Positions 16,499-26,834 are shown, numbered from the stretch's first letter. The stretch: 64,000 nt of DNA from Ancylobacter sp. Lp-2 (GCF_020523795.1 NZ_JAJALI010000004.1:186001-250000); one strand, 5' to 3'. The notes: generated from the letters alone by a model not told the origin. A program made the numbers and translations.

Positions 16499-17233
16499 AT
16501 GATCGAACAGCTCGGCCGGCGACTTCGCCAGTTCGCACCGGCAGCGGCGGCCACCGTCATCGCCCTCGGCCTGGCGGCCTGCCAGACCGGCGGCGCCAAC
16601 AAGCCGGTCGCGAGCGCCACCGGTAGCGCCATCGGCCCGGACGGCGCTGCCGTGCAGACCTCAGCCGCCCCGTCTTCCTCTTCCCGCGCGGTTGCCTCGC
16701 GCTCTGCTGCCCCCCGCGCCCTCGCCTTCGAATCCATCGACGGCCCGCCGGAGCCGGTGTTCGACAAGCTGGTCTCCAGCCTGTCCGCCGAAGCCGGCGC
16801 CCAGCGCATCCCGGTCGCCTCGCGCGACAGCAACGCCCCCTATCGCGTGCGCGGCTATCTCCTCGCCGTGGTCGAGAACGGCAAGGGCAGCGTCGACTGG
16901 GCCTGGGACGTCTACGACCAGGACCGCGAGCGGGTGCTGCGCGTCTCCGGCGTCGAGCAGACCGGCTCCGGCGGCGACGTCTGGGCCAATGTCGATCAGG
17001 CCATGCTGGATCGCATCGCCTCGCAGAGCCTCGCCGAGATCAACACCCGCCTCGCGCAGAACCCGACGGCGCCGCGCAAGCCGGCAAGCGCGCCGGCCGA
17101 GGCCGCCGAGCCGGCGGCGGCGGATCCCTACGAGCCGGTCCGCACCGATGACGGCCCGCCGATCGCCGATGCCGGCGGCGAGGCCCCGGCCCCCGAGCCG
17201 TCCTCGACCCTCGCCCTCACCGCGAGCCACTGA
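16499..17233 (+). CDS. Predicted lipoprotein of unknown function
   Basis: This 244-residue protein has a positive N terminus, a hydrophobic stretch and a lipobox LAAC with Cys at about 28, so it should be lipid-anchored after Lgt and LspA processing. A Ser/Ala-rich linker follows, then a compact conserved-looking domain (about 75-180: EPVFDKLVSSLSAEAG, PYRVRGYLLAVVENGKGSVDWAWDVYDQ) and a Pro/Ala-rich C-terminal tail. The ATG at 16499 follows AGGGGA; a TTG one codon earlier is possible. It lies between the M24 gene and prs. I do not recognise a named family. Confidence 0.82.
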   Translation: MIEQLGRRLRQFAPAAAATVIALGLAACQTGGANKPVASATGSAIGPDGAAVQTSAAPSSSSRAVASRSAAPRALAFESIDGPPEPVFDKLVSSLSAEAGAQRIPVASRDSNAPYRVRGYLLAVVENGKGSVDWAWDVYDQDRERVLRVSGVEQTGSGGDVWANVDQAMLDRIASQSLAEINTRLAQNPTAPRKPASAPAEAAEPAAADPYEPVRTDDGPPIADAGGEAPAPEPSSTLALTASH

Positions 17234-17433
17234 TTGCCGGTGCGGCAGCGCGTCCGCCCACGGGGTGCCGACCGCGTCGCCGAGCTGCCCTTTTGGTGCA
17301 TGCCTTGCTCAAATCCTGTGCCGGTGAGGCTTTACAGGGCAGGCCGGCCCGCCTATCAGAGCCTCGCGACGGTCGTGCGACGGCCGCGAAGTGATCTTAC
17401 GCGGTGAATTTACGGCTTGGAGCGCGTGCCGGA

Positions 17434-18387
<954 letters not shown>

Positions 18388-18512
18388 GGCGCTTTTTTTC
18401 GGGCCTTCCAACCCTCGCTTACCGCGGCGCATGCGTTTGTGTGCGCTGCGCCATGCTCCCTCCACTTTTCGGCCGCATGCATCGATCTCGTCGAATCGAA
18501 CGGGACGACCCG

Positions 18513-19370
18513 ATGCTACGCGCCCTTTTGCGCGGCCATAGGCCGACTCGCCTGCCCTTCCGTGCCGGCGCCGCTATCCTTGCCGGGCTGATGCCCGCCG
18601 CCGCCCTCGCCCAGTCCATGGGCGGTCCGCTGCCTTATGAGCCGACCGACCCCTGGGCCGGCGTCACCGTCATCGTCACGCCCGCGCCGGAACCCGACGC
18701 CGCCGACGCACCGGCGGTTCCGCCGCCGCGCCCGGCCGACATACCCGAGCCGGCCGCGCCAGCGATCGCCGATGCGCCTGCCGGCCACTGGCCGCCCTCG
18801 CTCTACGAATCCATCGAGCTCGGCCTCGGCGGCGAGCCGCAGCCCGCGCCCGAGAAGCCGGCGCCGAACCAGCTTCTGCCGGCGCGCAAATCGGTGACCG
18901 CTCCGGCCACCGCCAAACTGCCGACCAGCGTGCAGTTCGTCGATCGCGGGCCGGTCAGCATCGGCGTGTCCACCAGCATGTCGGCGAGCGCGCCGGTCTC
19001 CTCGCTCACCAACCGGCAGACCGGCAGCGGCAATGGCGAGGTGAAGGGCCGGGTCGGCTATTCCATGGACAATCTGTCGGTCTACGGCACCAGCCAACTC
19101 GGCGCCTCCGCCTCCACCGGCAACCCGTCGGTGTATGACGGCTACACGGTCGGCAGCACCTACAGCGTGCCGCTGGACAGCCTCGGTCTCGGCAATGGCG
19201 ACAAGCTCGGCGCCACGGTGGAGATGGACAGTTCCTCCACCGTCAACACCGGCGTCGAATTGCGCGCGCCGATGGGCAGCTATGAGCGCTTCATCTCGGT
19301 GCAGCGCTCCGCGCCGGTGGATTCGAATGCCAGCGGCGTGGTGAAGGCCGGCGTGCTCGGCAAGTTCTGA
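18513..19370 (+). CDS. Secreted/cell-envelope protein of unknown function
   Basis: The 285-residue product starts with a long signal peptide (hydrophobic AGAAILAGLMPAAALA, likely cleavage after AQS or nearby). A Pro/Ala-rich segment follows to about residue 125, then a Ser/Thr/Gly-rich C-terminal half with alternating residues (KGRVGYSMDNLSVYGTSQLGAS, KLGATVEMDSSSTVNTGVELRAPMG) that looks like beta strands. This suggests an envelope protein, perhaps with a small barrel or fibrous beta domain. I do not recognise the family. The ATG at 18513 is chosen for the signal peptide. It lies alone between prs and rplY. Confidence 0.75.
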   Translation: MLRALLRGHRPTRLPFRAGAAILAGLMPAAALAQSMGGPLPYEPTDPWAGVTVIVTPAPEPDAADAPAVPPPRPADIPEPAAPAIADAPAGHWPPSLYESIELGLGGEPQPAPEKPAPNQLLPARKSVTAPATAKLPTSVQFVDRGPVSIGVSTSMSASAPVSSLTNRQTGSGNGEVKGRVGYSMDNLSVYGTSQLGASASTGNPSVYDGYTVGSTYSVPLDSLGLGNGDKLGATVEMDSSSTVNTGVELRAPMGSYERFISVQRSAPVDSNASGVVKAGVLGKF

Positions 19371-19425
19371 GGCCCCGGCCCGCCGCCCGCCCCGCCGCGT
19401 CGACCGCCTCATGCGACGCGCGGCC

Positions 19426-19454
19426 TTGCCGCAGAAGGCTTTTGCTGCTATTGA
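19426..19454 (+). promoter_or_regulatory. Possible rplY promoter
   Basis: TTGCCG (19426-19431) is followed after 17 bases by TATTGA (19449-19454), a plausible housekeeping promoter about 120 bp before rplY. The region upstream is very GC-rich, so the T-rich patch stands out. This is pattern matching only. Confidence 0.35.
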
Positions 19455-19525
19455 CCCGCTCGCCGTAGCCATTCCGCACCCCTGGAGGCGCGCTGCGGCA
19501 CCACCAGACCCAGCCTGAAGGGACC

Positions 19526-19552
19526 GGGCCGCGCGAGCGGCCCTCTCCTTTT
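19526..19552 (+). terminator. Leader hairpin before rplY (attenuator-like)
   Basis: GGGCCG (19526-19531) pairs with CGGCCC (19538-19543) and is followed by TCTCCTTTT (19544-19552), a terminator-like structure 22 bp before the rplY ATG. It could end an upstream transcript or act as an attenuator in the rplY leader. No autoregulatory motif is identified. Confidence 0.45.
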
Positions 19553-19573
19553 GCAAACCAAGGAATTCAAGCC

Positions 19574-20200
19574 ATGACCGCCATCAAGGAACTGAAGGCG
19601 CAGGCCCGCACGAAGAGCGGCAAGGGGGCCGCCCGTGCCGAGCGTCGCGCCGGTCGCGTGCCCGCCGTGATCTATGGCGACGGGAAGGCCCCCGTCGGCA
19701 TCACCCTCGATTACACCGAGATCACCCGCACCATCTATGCGGGCCACTTCCTCACCACGCTGTTCAGCGTCGAGGTGGATGGCGAGAAGCACCGCGTGAT
19801 CCCGCGCGACTACCAGCTGGACGTGGTCAAGGACCAGCCGCTGCATGTCGACTTCCTGCGCGTCGCCATCGGCGCCACCCTCACCGTCGACGTGCCCGTG
19901 CACTTCCTCAACGTCGACACCGCCCCGGCCTTCAAGCAGGGCGCGACGCTGAACATCGTCAGCCACTCCGTGGAGCTGAACGTGCCGGCCGACGCCATCC
20001 CCGAGGCGATCGAGGTCGACGTGTCCAGCTACGCCCTGGGCGCGTCCATCCACCTGTCGTCGGTGCAGCTGCCGGCGGGCGTCACCTGGGCCGGCCATGG
20101 CGACGACACGCTGGCCACCGTCGTGGCCCCGTCGGGCCTCAAGGAAGCCGAGGCCGACGAAGCTGCGGCGGCTGCGGCTGCGGCGGCTCCCAAGGCCTGA
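19574..20200 (+). CDS. rplY: 50S ribosomal protein L25 (CTC form)
   Basis: L25 binds 5S rRNA in the large subunit. This 208-residue protein is the long CTC form: an N-terminal 5S-binding domain (ELKAQARTKSGKGAARAERRAGRVPAVIYGDGKAP) and a C-terminal beta domain (DVPVHFLNVDTAPAFKQGATLN, ALGASIHLSSVQLPAGV). It ends with a low-complexity run of acidic residues and nine alanines (EADEAAAAAAAAAPKA). AAGGA precedes the ATG. Followed by a terminator, then pth and ychF, an order common in Alphaproteobacteria. Confidence 0.96.
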   Translation: MTAIKELKAQARTKSGKGAARAERRAGRVPAVIYGDGKAPVGITLDYTEITRTIYAGHFLTTLFSVEVDGEKHRVIPRDYQLDVVKDQPLHVDFLRVAIGATLTVDVPVHFLNVDTAPAFKQGATLNIVSHSVELNVPADAIPEAIEVDVSSYALGASIHLSSVQLPAGVTWAGHGDDTLATVVAPSGLKEAEADEAAAAAAAAAPKA

Positions 20201-20255
20201 TCGGCCGGGACAGCCCCTTGCATCGTCGCGTGATGAAAGCGCGATAGGCAGATCT

Positions 20256-20290
20256 GGAGCCGGAAGCCCGCTTCCGGCTCCTTTGCGTTT
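20256..20290 (+). terminator. Intrinsic terminator after rplY
   Basis: GGAGCCGGAAG (20256-20266) pairs perfectly with CTTCCGGCTCC (20271-20281) over a CCCG loop and is followed by TTTGCGTTT. It lies between rplY and pth, so pth may depend on read-through or its own promoter. Confidence 0.85.
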
Positions 20291-20334
20291 CAGGACGCGC
20301 GCGCAGCTTGATCGTCAGCGATACGAGGCCAGGA

Positions 20335-20949
20335 ATGTTCCTCTTCGCCGGGCTCGGAAATCCCGGGCCGAAATATGCCGGCAACCGGCACAATATCGGC
20401 TTCATGGTGGTGGACGCCATCGCCCGCCGCCATCGCTTCTCGCCGTGGCGCCGCCGCTTCCAGGGCGCGGCCTGCGAGGGCGAGATCGCCGGGCAGAAGG
20501 TGCTCGCCTTGCTGCCCGAGACCTATATGAACGAGAGCGGCCGCGCGGTCGCCGAGGCGCAGCGCTTCTACAAGATCGAGCTGAAGGACATCTTCGTCTT
20601 CCACGACGAGCTCGACCTGCCGCCCGCCAAGGTGCGCGCCAAGTTCGGCGGCGGCAATGCCGGGCATAACGGCCTGCGCTCCATCACCGCCCATAGCGGC
20701 AATGATTACGGCCGGGTGCGGCTTGGCATCGGCCATCCCGGCGACAAGAACCTCGTCATGCCCTTCGTACTCGGCGACTTCGCCAAATCGGAGCGCTCCT
20801 GGGTGGAGGCGGTGGCCGATGGCTGCGCCGATTGCGCCGAGCTGCTGCTCGCCCACCGGCTCGACGAGTTCCAGAGCCGGCTGCATCTGTTCCTCGAGGC
20901 GCAGGGCTTCGGCGCGGTCAAGCCGCCGGGCGCCGCGGCGGCGAAATAG
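20335..20949 (+). CDS. pth: Peptidyl-tRNA hydrolase
   Basis: Pth releases peptides from prematurely dissociated peptidyl-tRNAs so the tRNAs can be reused. The 204-residue protein has [21 protein letters not shown] with the catalytic His in RHN, the conserved [21 protein letters not shown] and [15 protein letters not shown]. The ATG at 20335 follows GAGGCCAGGA; an upstream start nine codons earlier is less likely because it precedes the invariant N terminus. It lies 89 bp before ychF. Confidence 0.96.
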   Translation: MFLFAGLGNPGPKYAGNRHNIGFMVVDAIARRHRFSPWRRRFQGAACEGEIAGQKVLALLPETYMNESGRAVAEAQRFYKIELKDIFVFHDELDLPPAKVRAKFGGGNAGHNGLRSITAHSGNDYGRVRLGIGHPGDKNLVMPFVLGDFAKSERSWVEAVADGCADCAELLLAHRLDEFQSRLHLFLEAQGFGAVKPPGAAAAK

Positions 20950-21038
20950 CCGCCGGAGCGGCTGCCGGGCTTGCGCTGGCGCCCCGCCTTGCCTAACCAC
21001 GTCGGCAACCAGACCAGATCCCTAAAGAGCAGAGCACC

Positions 21039-22136
21039 ATGGGCTTCAAATGCGGCATCGTCGGCCTGCCGAACGTCGGCAAGTCGACCCTCTTCAACGC
21101 GCTGACGCAGACGGCGGCGGCGCAGGCGGCGAACTACCCGTTCTGCACCATCGAGCCGAATGTCGGCGACGTCGCGGTGCCGGACCCGCGGCTGGAGACG
21201 CTAGCCGCCATCGCCGGCTCGGCGCAGATCATCCCGACGCGGCTGACCTTCGTCGACATCGCCGGCCTGGTGCGCGGCGCCTCCAAGGGCGAGGGTCTCG
21301 GCAACCAGTTCCTCGCCAATATCCGCGAATGCGACGCCATCGCCCATGTGGTGCGCTGCTTCGAGGATTCCGACGTCACCCATGTCGAGGGCAAGCTCGC
21401 GCCCATCTCCGACATCGAGACCATCGAGACCGAGCTGATGCTGGCCGATCTCGAAAGCCTGGAGAAGCGCGCCGGCGCGCTGGAGAAGAAGGCCAAGGGC
21501 GGCGACAAGGATGCCAAGGAACAGCTTGAGCTGATGAACCGCGCCCTCGTGCTGCTGCGCGACGGCAAGCCGGCCCGCCTGGTCGACGTCAAGCCGGAGG
21601 AGGAGAAGGCCTTCCGCATGCTCGGCCTGCTGTCGTCCAAGCCAGTGCTTTACGTCTGCAATGTCGAGGAGGCCTCGGCCAAGGCCGGCAATGCGCTGTC
21701 GGCGGAAGTCTTCGGCCGCGCCGCCGAGGAAGGCGCCAAGGCGGTGGTGGTCTCGGCCAAGATCGAGAGCGAGATCGCCGTGCTGCCCGCCGAGGAGCAG
21801 AAGGACTATCTCGAGGCCATCGACCTCGACGAGCCCGGCCTCAACCGCATCATCCGCACCGGCTATGAATTGCTGAAGCTGGTCACCTATTTCACCGTCG
21901 GCCCCAAGGAAGCCCGCGCCTGGACCATCACCGCCGGCACCAAGGCGCCGGCGGCGGCGGGCGTCATCCACTCGGATTTCGAGAAGGGCTTCATCCGCGC
22001 CGAGACCATCGCCTATGACGACTACGTCAAGGGCAAGGGCGAGGCCGGTGCCCGCGACGCCGGCCGGCTGCGGCTGGAAGGCAAGGAATATGTCGTCGCC
22101 GATGGCGACGTGCTGCATTTCCGCTTCGCCAACTGA
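21039..22136 (+). CDS. ychF: Redox-regulated ATPase YchF (Obg-like)
   Basis: YchF/OLA1 is a translation-associated P-loop NTPase that hydrolyses ATP rather than GTP and is linked to stress responses. The 365-residue protein starts MGFKCGIVGLPNVGKSTLFNALT (Walker A), has FVDIAGLVRGASKGEGLGNQFL (G2/G3 region), NVEE in place of the GTP-specific NKxD, and a C-terminal TGS domain (TKAPAAAGVIHSDFEKGFIRAETIAY). Length and motifs are fully typical. It follows pth. Confidence 0.97.
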   Translation: MGFKCGIVGLPNVGKSTLFNALTQTAAAQAANYPFCTIEPNVGDVAVPDPRLETLAAIAGSAQIIPTRLTFVDIAGLVRGASKGEGLGNQFLANIRECDAIAHVVRCFEDSDVTHVEGKLAPISDIETIETELMLADLESLEKRAGALEKKAKGGDKDAKEQLELMNRALVLLRDGKPARLVDVKPEEEKAFRMLGLLSSKPVLYVCNVEEASAKAGNALSAEVFGRAAEEGAKAVVVSAKIESEIAVLPAEEQKDYLEAIDLDEPGLNRIIRTGYELLKLVTYFTVGPKEARAWTITAGTKAPAAAGVIHSDFEKGFIRAETIAYDDYVKGKGEAGARDAGRLRLEGKEYVVADGDVLHFRFAN

Positions 22137-22553
22137 GGCCACGGCTCCTCCGACATCGGCGCGGCGAAGGCCTGGTCCTCCGCCGCGCCCCGCAGGCTTC
22201 CGGCCTTCCCCCGGCGCCCTCCGACGAGGCGCGCATCCGCCGTGACGGCACGACGGGGAGCGCCACGGCAATGCCTGGGCCGCGCCCCGCAGCACACCGA
22301 CCGGCCGGCGAGCCGGCCACGTCGAGACCGTGCCGCCCCCTGCCGCCCCAGCCTCTGCCACTCGCCCCTGCCGGCTCCCGCCCCCTCTGCAGCGGGCGCT
22401 CTCCCATCGCCGCGAGGACCGGACCGGTGCGCGGAGCGGCGCCGGCCGCGATGTGACGTCGCGTTCCATGGCTCATTTCGATGGACCGGCTTGACCTCGG
22501 CGCGCCCGTCGCCTGTCATAAAGGCGAGAGTCGCGTAACGGAGCGGAGCGTCG
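22137..22553 (+). other. Non-coding gap between ychF and the MaoC genes
   Basis: This 417-bp stretch is very C-rich. I recognise no gene in it: open frames here are extensions or antisense frames of low-complexity Arg/Ala/Gly composition. GGCCGGC (22303-22309) and GCCGGCC (22312-22318) form a tight hairpin without a T-run. The second half should hold the promoter for the MaoC pair, which has GGAGCGGAG before its ATG. Confidence 0.6.
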
Positions 22554-23012
22554 ATGCTCTTCTGGGAAGACTTCCACGAGGGACACGTCGCGGTCAGCGG
22601 GCGCTATGTGGTCGGCCGCGAGGAAATCGTCGCCTTCGCGCTGAAATACGATCCCAATCCGCTGCATCTCGACGATGCCGCCGCCGGGGCAAGCGCGGTC
22701 GGCGGGCTTTGCGCCTCGGGCTGGCACATCTGCGCCATCGCCATGCGGCTGCTGGTGGACGGCCTGTTGGCGAATGCCGATTGCCTCGGCTCGCCGGGCA
22801 TAGACGAGGCGCGCTTCCTGGCGCCGGTCCGTCCCGGCATGGTGCTGAAGCTGCGCCGCCACGTTCTGGAGACCCGTTCCTCGAAGAGCCGGCCGGACAT
22901 GGGCATCGTCAAGCTCAAGCTGGAGCTGCTCGACGCCGAGGGTCGGCCGGTCTTCGAGCTCGTTGGCCCGATCATGTTCGGCCGGCGCAATCCCGGCTTC
23001 CGGCCGGCGTGA
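22554..23012 (+). CDS. MaoC-like hotdog-fold dehydratase family protein
   Basis: The 152-residue protein begins WEDFHEGHVAVSGRYVVGREEIVAFALKYDPNPLHLD, the MaoC/enoyl-CoA hydratase 2-like hotdog signature with the Asp and His (YDPNPLHLD) expected at the hydratase active site. Later, GGLCASGWHICAIAMRLL and PVRPGMVLKLRRHVLETRSSKSRPDMGIVKLKLELL fit the family. The likely role is acyl-CoA hydration or a related thioester reaction; the substrate is unknown. It is followed 11 bp later by a paralogue, suggesting the two form a heteromer or a tandem duplication. Confidence 0.88.
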   Translation: MLFWEDFHEGHVAVSGRYVVGREEIVAFALKYDPNPLHLDDAAAGASAVGGLCASGWHICAIAMRLLVDGLLANADCLGSPGIDEARFLAPVRPGMVLKLRRHVLETRSSKSRPDMGIVKLKLELLDAEGRPVFELVGPIMFGRRNPGFRPA

Positions 23013-23023
23013 GGGAGGCGCGC

Positions 23024-23500
23024 ATGGACTTCTTCGAGGACATTCTCGTCGGCACCTCCACGCCGCTCGGCTCGCACAGCTTCTTCGCCGAGGAGATCAT
23101 CTCCTTTGCCCGCACCTTCGATCCGCAGCCCTTCCATCTCGATGCGGTGGTAGGGGCGCGCATGCATTTTGGCGGCCTCGCCGCCTCCGGCTGGCACACC
23201 GCCGCCATCGCCGCCCGGCTGCGCGCCCAGGCGATCGCCCGCCATCACGCCGAGCTGCGCGGCCAGGGCAAGCGGGTGCCGCGCATCGGCCCCTCCCCCG
23301 GCTTCAAGAACATGAAATGGCTGCGCCCGGTGCTCGCCGGCGACACCGTCACCTTCGTGAGCGAGATCACCTCCAAGAAGCCGAGCGCCAGCCGTCCGGA
23401 ATGGGGGCTGGTCTTCACCCATGAGACCGGCACCGACCAGCATGGCCGCGAGGTCTTCGCGCTCGACGACTGCGTCTTCGTCGAGCGCATCGAGGCATAG
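23024..23500 (+). CDS. MaoC-like hotdog-fold protein, second copy
   Basis: The 158-residue paralogue of the preceding gene has FFAEEIISFARTFDPQPFHLD, GGLAASGWHTAAIAARL and WLRPVLAGDTVTFVSEITSKKPSASRPEWGLV. It keeps the active-site pattern FDPQPFHLD. The ATG at 23024 has GAGGGAGG upstream; a longer open frame running back over the first gene is not coding. The pair is a small operon. Tandem MaoC-like genes are usual near pth-ychF in Rhizobiales, as far as I recall. The substrate is unknown. Confidence 0.88.
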   Translation: MDFFEDILVGTSTPLGSHSFFAEEIISFARTFDPQPFHLDAVVGARMHFGGLAASGWHTAAIAARLRAQAIARHHAELRGQGKRVPRIGPSPGFKNMKWLRPVLAGDTVTFVSEITSKKPSASRPEWGLVFTHETGTDQHGREVFALDDCVFVERIEA

Positions 23501-23645
23501 GCCTCCGGCCAACAGTCGAGCCACGCGTCGGGTCGGGCGCCGGTCCGCTCATGCGGCCGGAGGACGTCGCCCCGGGCGGAGACCTCGCGCCCCAACAGAC
23601 GAGACACGGCCGCGCCACCATCTGCGGCCGCCCGCCCGAAACGCA

Positions 23646-23670
23646 GAAGGGCCCCGCGAGGGGGCCCTTC
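23646..23670 (-). terminator. Terminator for the petABC operon
   Basis: GAAGGGCCCC (23646-23655) and GGGGCCCTTC (23661-23670) form a perfect 10-bp stem. Read on the minus strand it lies 31 bp past the petC stop and is followed by TCTGCGTTT. It should end the pet transcript. Confidence 0.75.
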
Positions 23671-23701
23671 GATAGGCAGAGGTCGCTTCAGGCGCCGACG
23701 C

Positions 23702-24580
23702 TCAGTGGTCGTGAACGGCCTTCCACACCTTCTTCTTGGTGAAGTAGAGCAGCCCGGCGAAGATGATCAGGAAGATCATCACCTGGAAGCCGATGCGCTT
23801 GCGCGCCTCGAGATGCGGCTCGGCGACCCACATCATGAAGGCGGTGACGTCGCGCGAATACTGATCGACCGTCTGCGGCGTGCCATCGGTATAGGTCACC
23901 TGGTCGGCCGAGATCGGCTGCGGCATCTTGATGGCATGGCCGGGGAAATAGGCGTTGTAATGCGCCCCTTCCGGCACGGTGACGCCTTCCGGCGGATCGA
24001 CATAGCCGTTCAGCAGCGCGTGGATGTAGTCCGGCCCCTGCTCCTGATACTGGGTGAAGATGTCGATCAGGAAGCCGGGGAAGCCCACCTCATAGGTGCG
24101 CGCCTTGGCCAGCGTCGAGAAGTCCGGCGGGTAGGCGCCGCCATTGGAGGCGCGCGCCGCCTGCTCGTTCGGGAACGGCGAGGGCCAGTGGTCGGACAGC
24201 CGGCCGGGGCGGTCGAACATGTCGCCGGCGTCGTTCGGCCCGTCCTGGATCTGGTAGCCCTCGGCCACCACCTTGGCCTGCTCTTCGCTGAACTGCGGCC
24301 CGCCCGGCTGGGCGAGGTTGCGGAAGGCGAGCAGATGCGCCGAATGGCAGGAGGAGCAGACTTCCTTGAACACCTGGAAGCCGCGCTGCAGCTGGGCGCG
24401 GTCATACTTGCCGAACGGGCCGGCGAAGCTCCAGCTTTCGCGATGCGGCTTGGTGCCGCCATGCTCCTGGGCGCTCGCCGGGGCGAGACCACCCGCGAGC
24501 ACCAGGACACCGGCGAGCGCGGCGCCGATCAGGCCGCGCCGCAACGGGAGGGAGGAGAGCGAGGACATCAGCTTGTTCAT
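23702..24580 (-). CDS. petC: Cytochrome c1 of the bc1 complex
   Basis: Cytochrome c1 passes electrons from the Rieske protein to a c-type cytochrome on the periplasmic side of complex III. The 292-residue precursor has a signal peptide (about 1-37, ending in APASAQ), the heme c motif C75-S-S-C78-H79, the methionine-ligand region GHAIKMPQP, and a C-terminal membrane anchor (about 262-280, VMIFLIIFAGLLYF) with a basic tail. It is a separate gene, not the fbcH fusion with cytochrome b found in Bradyrhizobium: the frame is open upstream, but petB uses another frame. It is last in petABC. Confidence 0.96.
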   Translation of the reverse strand: MNKLMSSLSSLPLRRGLIGAALAGVLVLAGGLAPASAQEHGGTKPHRESWSFAGPFGKYDRAQLQRGFQVFKEVCSSCHSAHLLAFRNLAQPGGPQFSEEQAKVVAEGYQIQDGPNDAGDMFDRPGRLSDHWPSPFPNEQAARASNGGAYPPDFSTLAKARTYEVGFPGFLIDIFTQYQEQGPDYIHALLNGYVDPPEGVTVPEGAHYNAYFPGHAIKMPQPISADQVTYTDGTPQTVDQYSRDVTAFMMWVAEPHLEARKRIGFQVMIFLIIFAGLLYFTKKKVWKAVHDH

Positions 24581-24594
24581 CGTTCGTCTCCCGC

Positions 24595-25866
24595 TCAGCC
24601 CTTGGTCTGCGGCGCCTGGGCGCCGACGGAGGCAGGCGCGCTGCCCTTCTTGCCCAGCACCGCCTCGGTGATCGAGGCCGGCACCGCCTTCGGCTTCTCG
24701 AATAGGCCGAGCAGCGGCAGGATGATCAGGAAGTGCGCGAAGTACCAGAAGGTGAGGATGCGGCCGGCGACGATGTAGCCGCCCTCGGCCGGCTTGGAGC
24801 CGAGCCAGCCGAGCCCGATGCACACCGCCACCCAGATCCAGAAGAACTGCTTGAACAGCGGGCGGTAGACGCCCGAGCGCACCTTCGAGGTGTCCAGCCA
24901 CGGCACGAAGAACAGCACGATGATGGCGCTGAACATGGTCAGCACGCCGCCGAGCTTCGAGGGGATGGCGCGCAGCATCGCGTAGAACGGCAGGTAGTAC
25001 CATTCGGGCACGATATGCGCCGGCGTCACCAGCGGGTTGGCCGGGATGTAGTTGTCGGCGTGGCCGAGATAGTTCGGGATGTAGAACAGGAACCAGGCGA
25101 AGAAGATCAGGAACACCACCATGCCCAGCGAATCCTTGATGGTCGCATAGGGCGTGAAGGCCACGGTGTCCTTCGGGGTCTTCGGATCGACGCCGGTCGG
25201 GTTGTTCTGGCCGACCACGTGCAGCGCCCAGATGTGCAGCACCACGACGCCGGCGATCATGAAGGGCAGCAGATAGTGCAGCGAGAAGAAGCGGTTGAGC
25301 GTCGGGTTGTCGACCGCGAAGCCGCCCCACAGCCATTCGACGATGGTCGGGCCGACCACCGGGAAGGCAGAGAACAGGTTGGTGATGACGGTGGCGCCCC
25401 AGAAGCTCATCTGGCCCCACGGCAGCACGTAGCCCATGAAGGCGGTGGCCATCATCAGCAGGTAGATGATGCAGCCGAGGATCCACAGCACCTCGCGCGG
25501 CGCCTTGTAGGACCCGTAATACAGGCCGCGGAACATGTGGATGTACACCGCGATGAAGAACATCGAGGCGCCATTGGAATGGATGTAGCGGATCAGCCAG
25601 CCATAGGACACGTCGCGCATGATGTGCTCGACCGAGTCGAAGGCGAGCGTCACATGCGGGGTGTAGTGCATCACCAGCACGACGCCCGAGACGATCTGGC
25701 AGGCCAGCATCAGCGACAGGATGCCGCCGAAGGTCCACCAGTAGTTCAGGTTGCGCGGGGTGGGATAGGCGACGAAGGAGGAATGGATCAGGCCGACCAG
25801 GGGGAGCCGGCTCTCGAACCACTTCAGCGCCGGGTTCTTCGGCTCGAACGTTGCGTGTCCGCTCAT
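24595..25866 (-). CDS. petB: Cytochrome b of the bc1 complex
   Basis: This is the membrane core of complex III, holding the bL and bH hemes and the Qo and Qi quinone sites. The 423-residue protein has eight membrane helices, heme-ligand histidines in the helices containing [10 protein letters not shown] and [13 protein letters not shown] and in SLHYLLPF and VVLHIWALH, and the Qo motif PEWY (in [17 protein letters not shown]). The C terminus carries a short Pro/Ala-rich extension. It lies 14 bp upstream of petC and 24 bp downstream of petA on the minus strand. Confidence 0.97.
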   Translation of the reverse strand: MSGHATFEPKNPALKWFESRLPLVGLIHSSFVAYPTPRNLNYWWTFGGILSLMLACQIVSGVVLVMHYTPHVTLAFDSVEHIMRDVSYGWLIRYIHSNGASMFFIAVYIHMFRGLYYGSYKAPREVLWILGCIIYLLMMATAFMGYVLPWGQMSFWGATVITNLFSAFPVVGPTIVEWLWGGFAVDNPTLNRFFSLHYLLPFMIAGVVVLHIWALHVVGQNNPTGVDPKTPKDTVAFTPYATIKDSLGMVVFLIFFAWFLFYIPNYLGHADNYIPANPLVTPAHIVPEWYYLPFYAMLRAIPSKLGGVLTMFSAIIVLFFVPWLDTSKVRSGVYRPLFKQFFWIWVAVCIGLGWLGSKPAEGGYIVAGRILTFWYFAHFLIILPLLGLFEKPKAVPASITEAVLGKKGSAPASVGAQAPQTKG

Positions 25867-25890
25867 CTGTCTCTTTCCCGGATGCTCGGC

Positions 25891-26451
25891 TCAGCCGATG
25901 GAGATCTTCGTGTCGGACACGAAATGATACGGCGGAATGGCGAGGTTCTCGGGCGCCGGGCCGCGGCGCACCCGGCCGGCGCTGTCATATTCCGAGCCGT
26001 GGCACGGGCAGAACCAGCCGTCATACTCGCCCATATGGCCGATGGGGACGCAGCCGAGATGGGTGCAGATGCCGATGACGACCAGCCACTTCTCCTGGTC
26101 CTTGGCGGCGCGGTTGGCGTCGGTGGCCGGCGCGTCGGCCGGCAGGTTGGCGTTTCGGGCCACCGGGTCGAGCAGTTGGCCGAGCTGCACCGCCCTGGCT
26201 TCCTCGATGTCCTTGGCCGTGCGGTTCCACACGAAGACCGGCTTGCCGCGCCACTTCACGGTGACGATCTGGCCTTCCTGTATCTGGCCGAGATCGACCT
26301 CGGTGGAGGACATCGCCAGTACCGAGGCGTCCGGCTGCAATTGCGAGATGAAGGGCCACACCATGGCGGCGGCCCCGACCGCGCCCATGGCGCCGGTCGC
26401 GATATAGAGGAAGTCGCGGCGCGTGGTTTCCGCCGTCCCGGTTGATGCCAC
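25891..26451 (-). CDS. petA: Rieske iron-sulfur subunit of the bc1 complex
   Basis: The Rieske protein takes electrons from ubiquinol at the Qo site and moves to cytochrome c1. The 186-residue protein has a twin-arginine N terminus ([15 protein letters not shown]) with one membrane helix and the cluster-binding boxes CTHLGC and CPCHGS, including both Cys and both His. I place the start at GTG 26451, which has AGGA at good spacing; ATGs at 26478 and 26490 would add residues with no family likeness. It is first in petABC. Confidence 0.95.
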   Translation of the reverse strand: MASTGTAETTRRDFLYIATGAMGAVGAAAMVWPFISQLQPDASVLAMSSTEVDLGQIQEGQIVTVKWRGKPVFVWNRTAKDIEEARAVQLGQLLDPVARNANLPADAPATDANRAAKDQEKWLVVIGICTHLGCVPIGHMGEYDGWFCPCHGSEYDSAGRVRRGPAPENLAIPPYHFVSDTKISIG

Positions 26452-26671
26452 GAGTGTTTCCTTTCCCCTCACGCCCATCGAACGATGCACGGCCTATCGC
26501 AGCGGCTGACCGCCAGCGCATTACCGCCGACGCCTTCGCCACCAGGCGATTGCCGCCGCAATCCCAGGCTGCCGACACCCGCTGCCGTCGTCATCGGCCG
26601 CGACGTCACCACCCCGACGTGACGCAACGCCGATGCCGCCGCCCGCGCGGTCGGCTTACCTTCGACTGCCT

Positions 26672-26700
26672 CTAATTGCACCCTACCGGCGCCTTGTCCA
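26672..26700 (-). promoter_or_regulatory. Probable petABC promoter in the pet-trmL gap
   Basis: On the minus strand TGGACA (26700-26695) and AATTAG (26677-26672) are spaced by 17 bp, about 220 bp before petA, in the most AT-rich part of an otherwise GC-rich 383-bp gap (26452-26834). The rest of the gap shows no gene. A transcription start near 26665 would leave a long leader. This is inferred from motif and position only. Confidence 0.45.
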
Positions 26701-26834
26701 GATGACGGCAGTGCGGCAGTCCGCCCCGCCCCCCGGACGAAAAGGCCGCGCGGATGCCATGATGCCGCCACAATCCCGCCGTTACCGGCGACGCTTGGTC
26801 AGGATCCTCCCGCGAACGCCCCCGAACCATCGCC

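Noticed and set aside
23702-25822. A single 706-codon frame reading from inside petB into petC, like the fbcH cytochrome b/c1 fusion
   Set aside because: Its first part is out of frame with cytochrome b, which is intact in another frame with its own start and stop. petC has its own ATG and signal peptide, so there is no fusion.
26452-26834. Possible small RNA or extra gene in the petA-trmL gap
   Set aside because: Apart from a probable promoter I see no terminator-like hairpin or convincing frame, so I call it non-coding.
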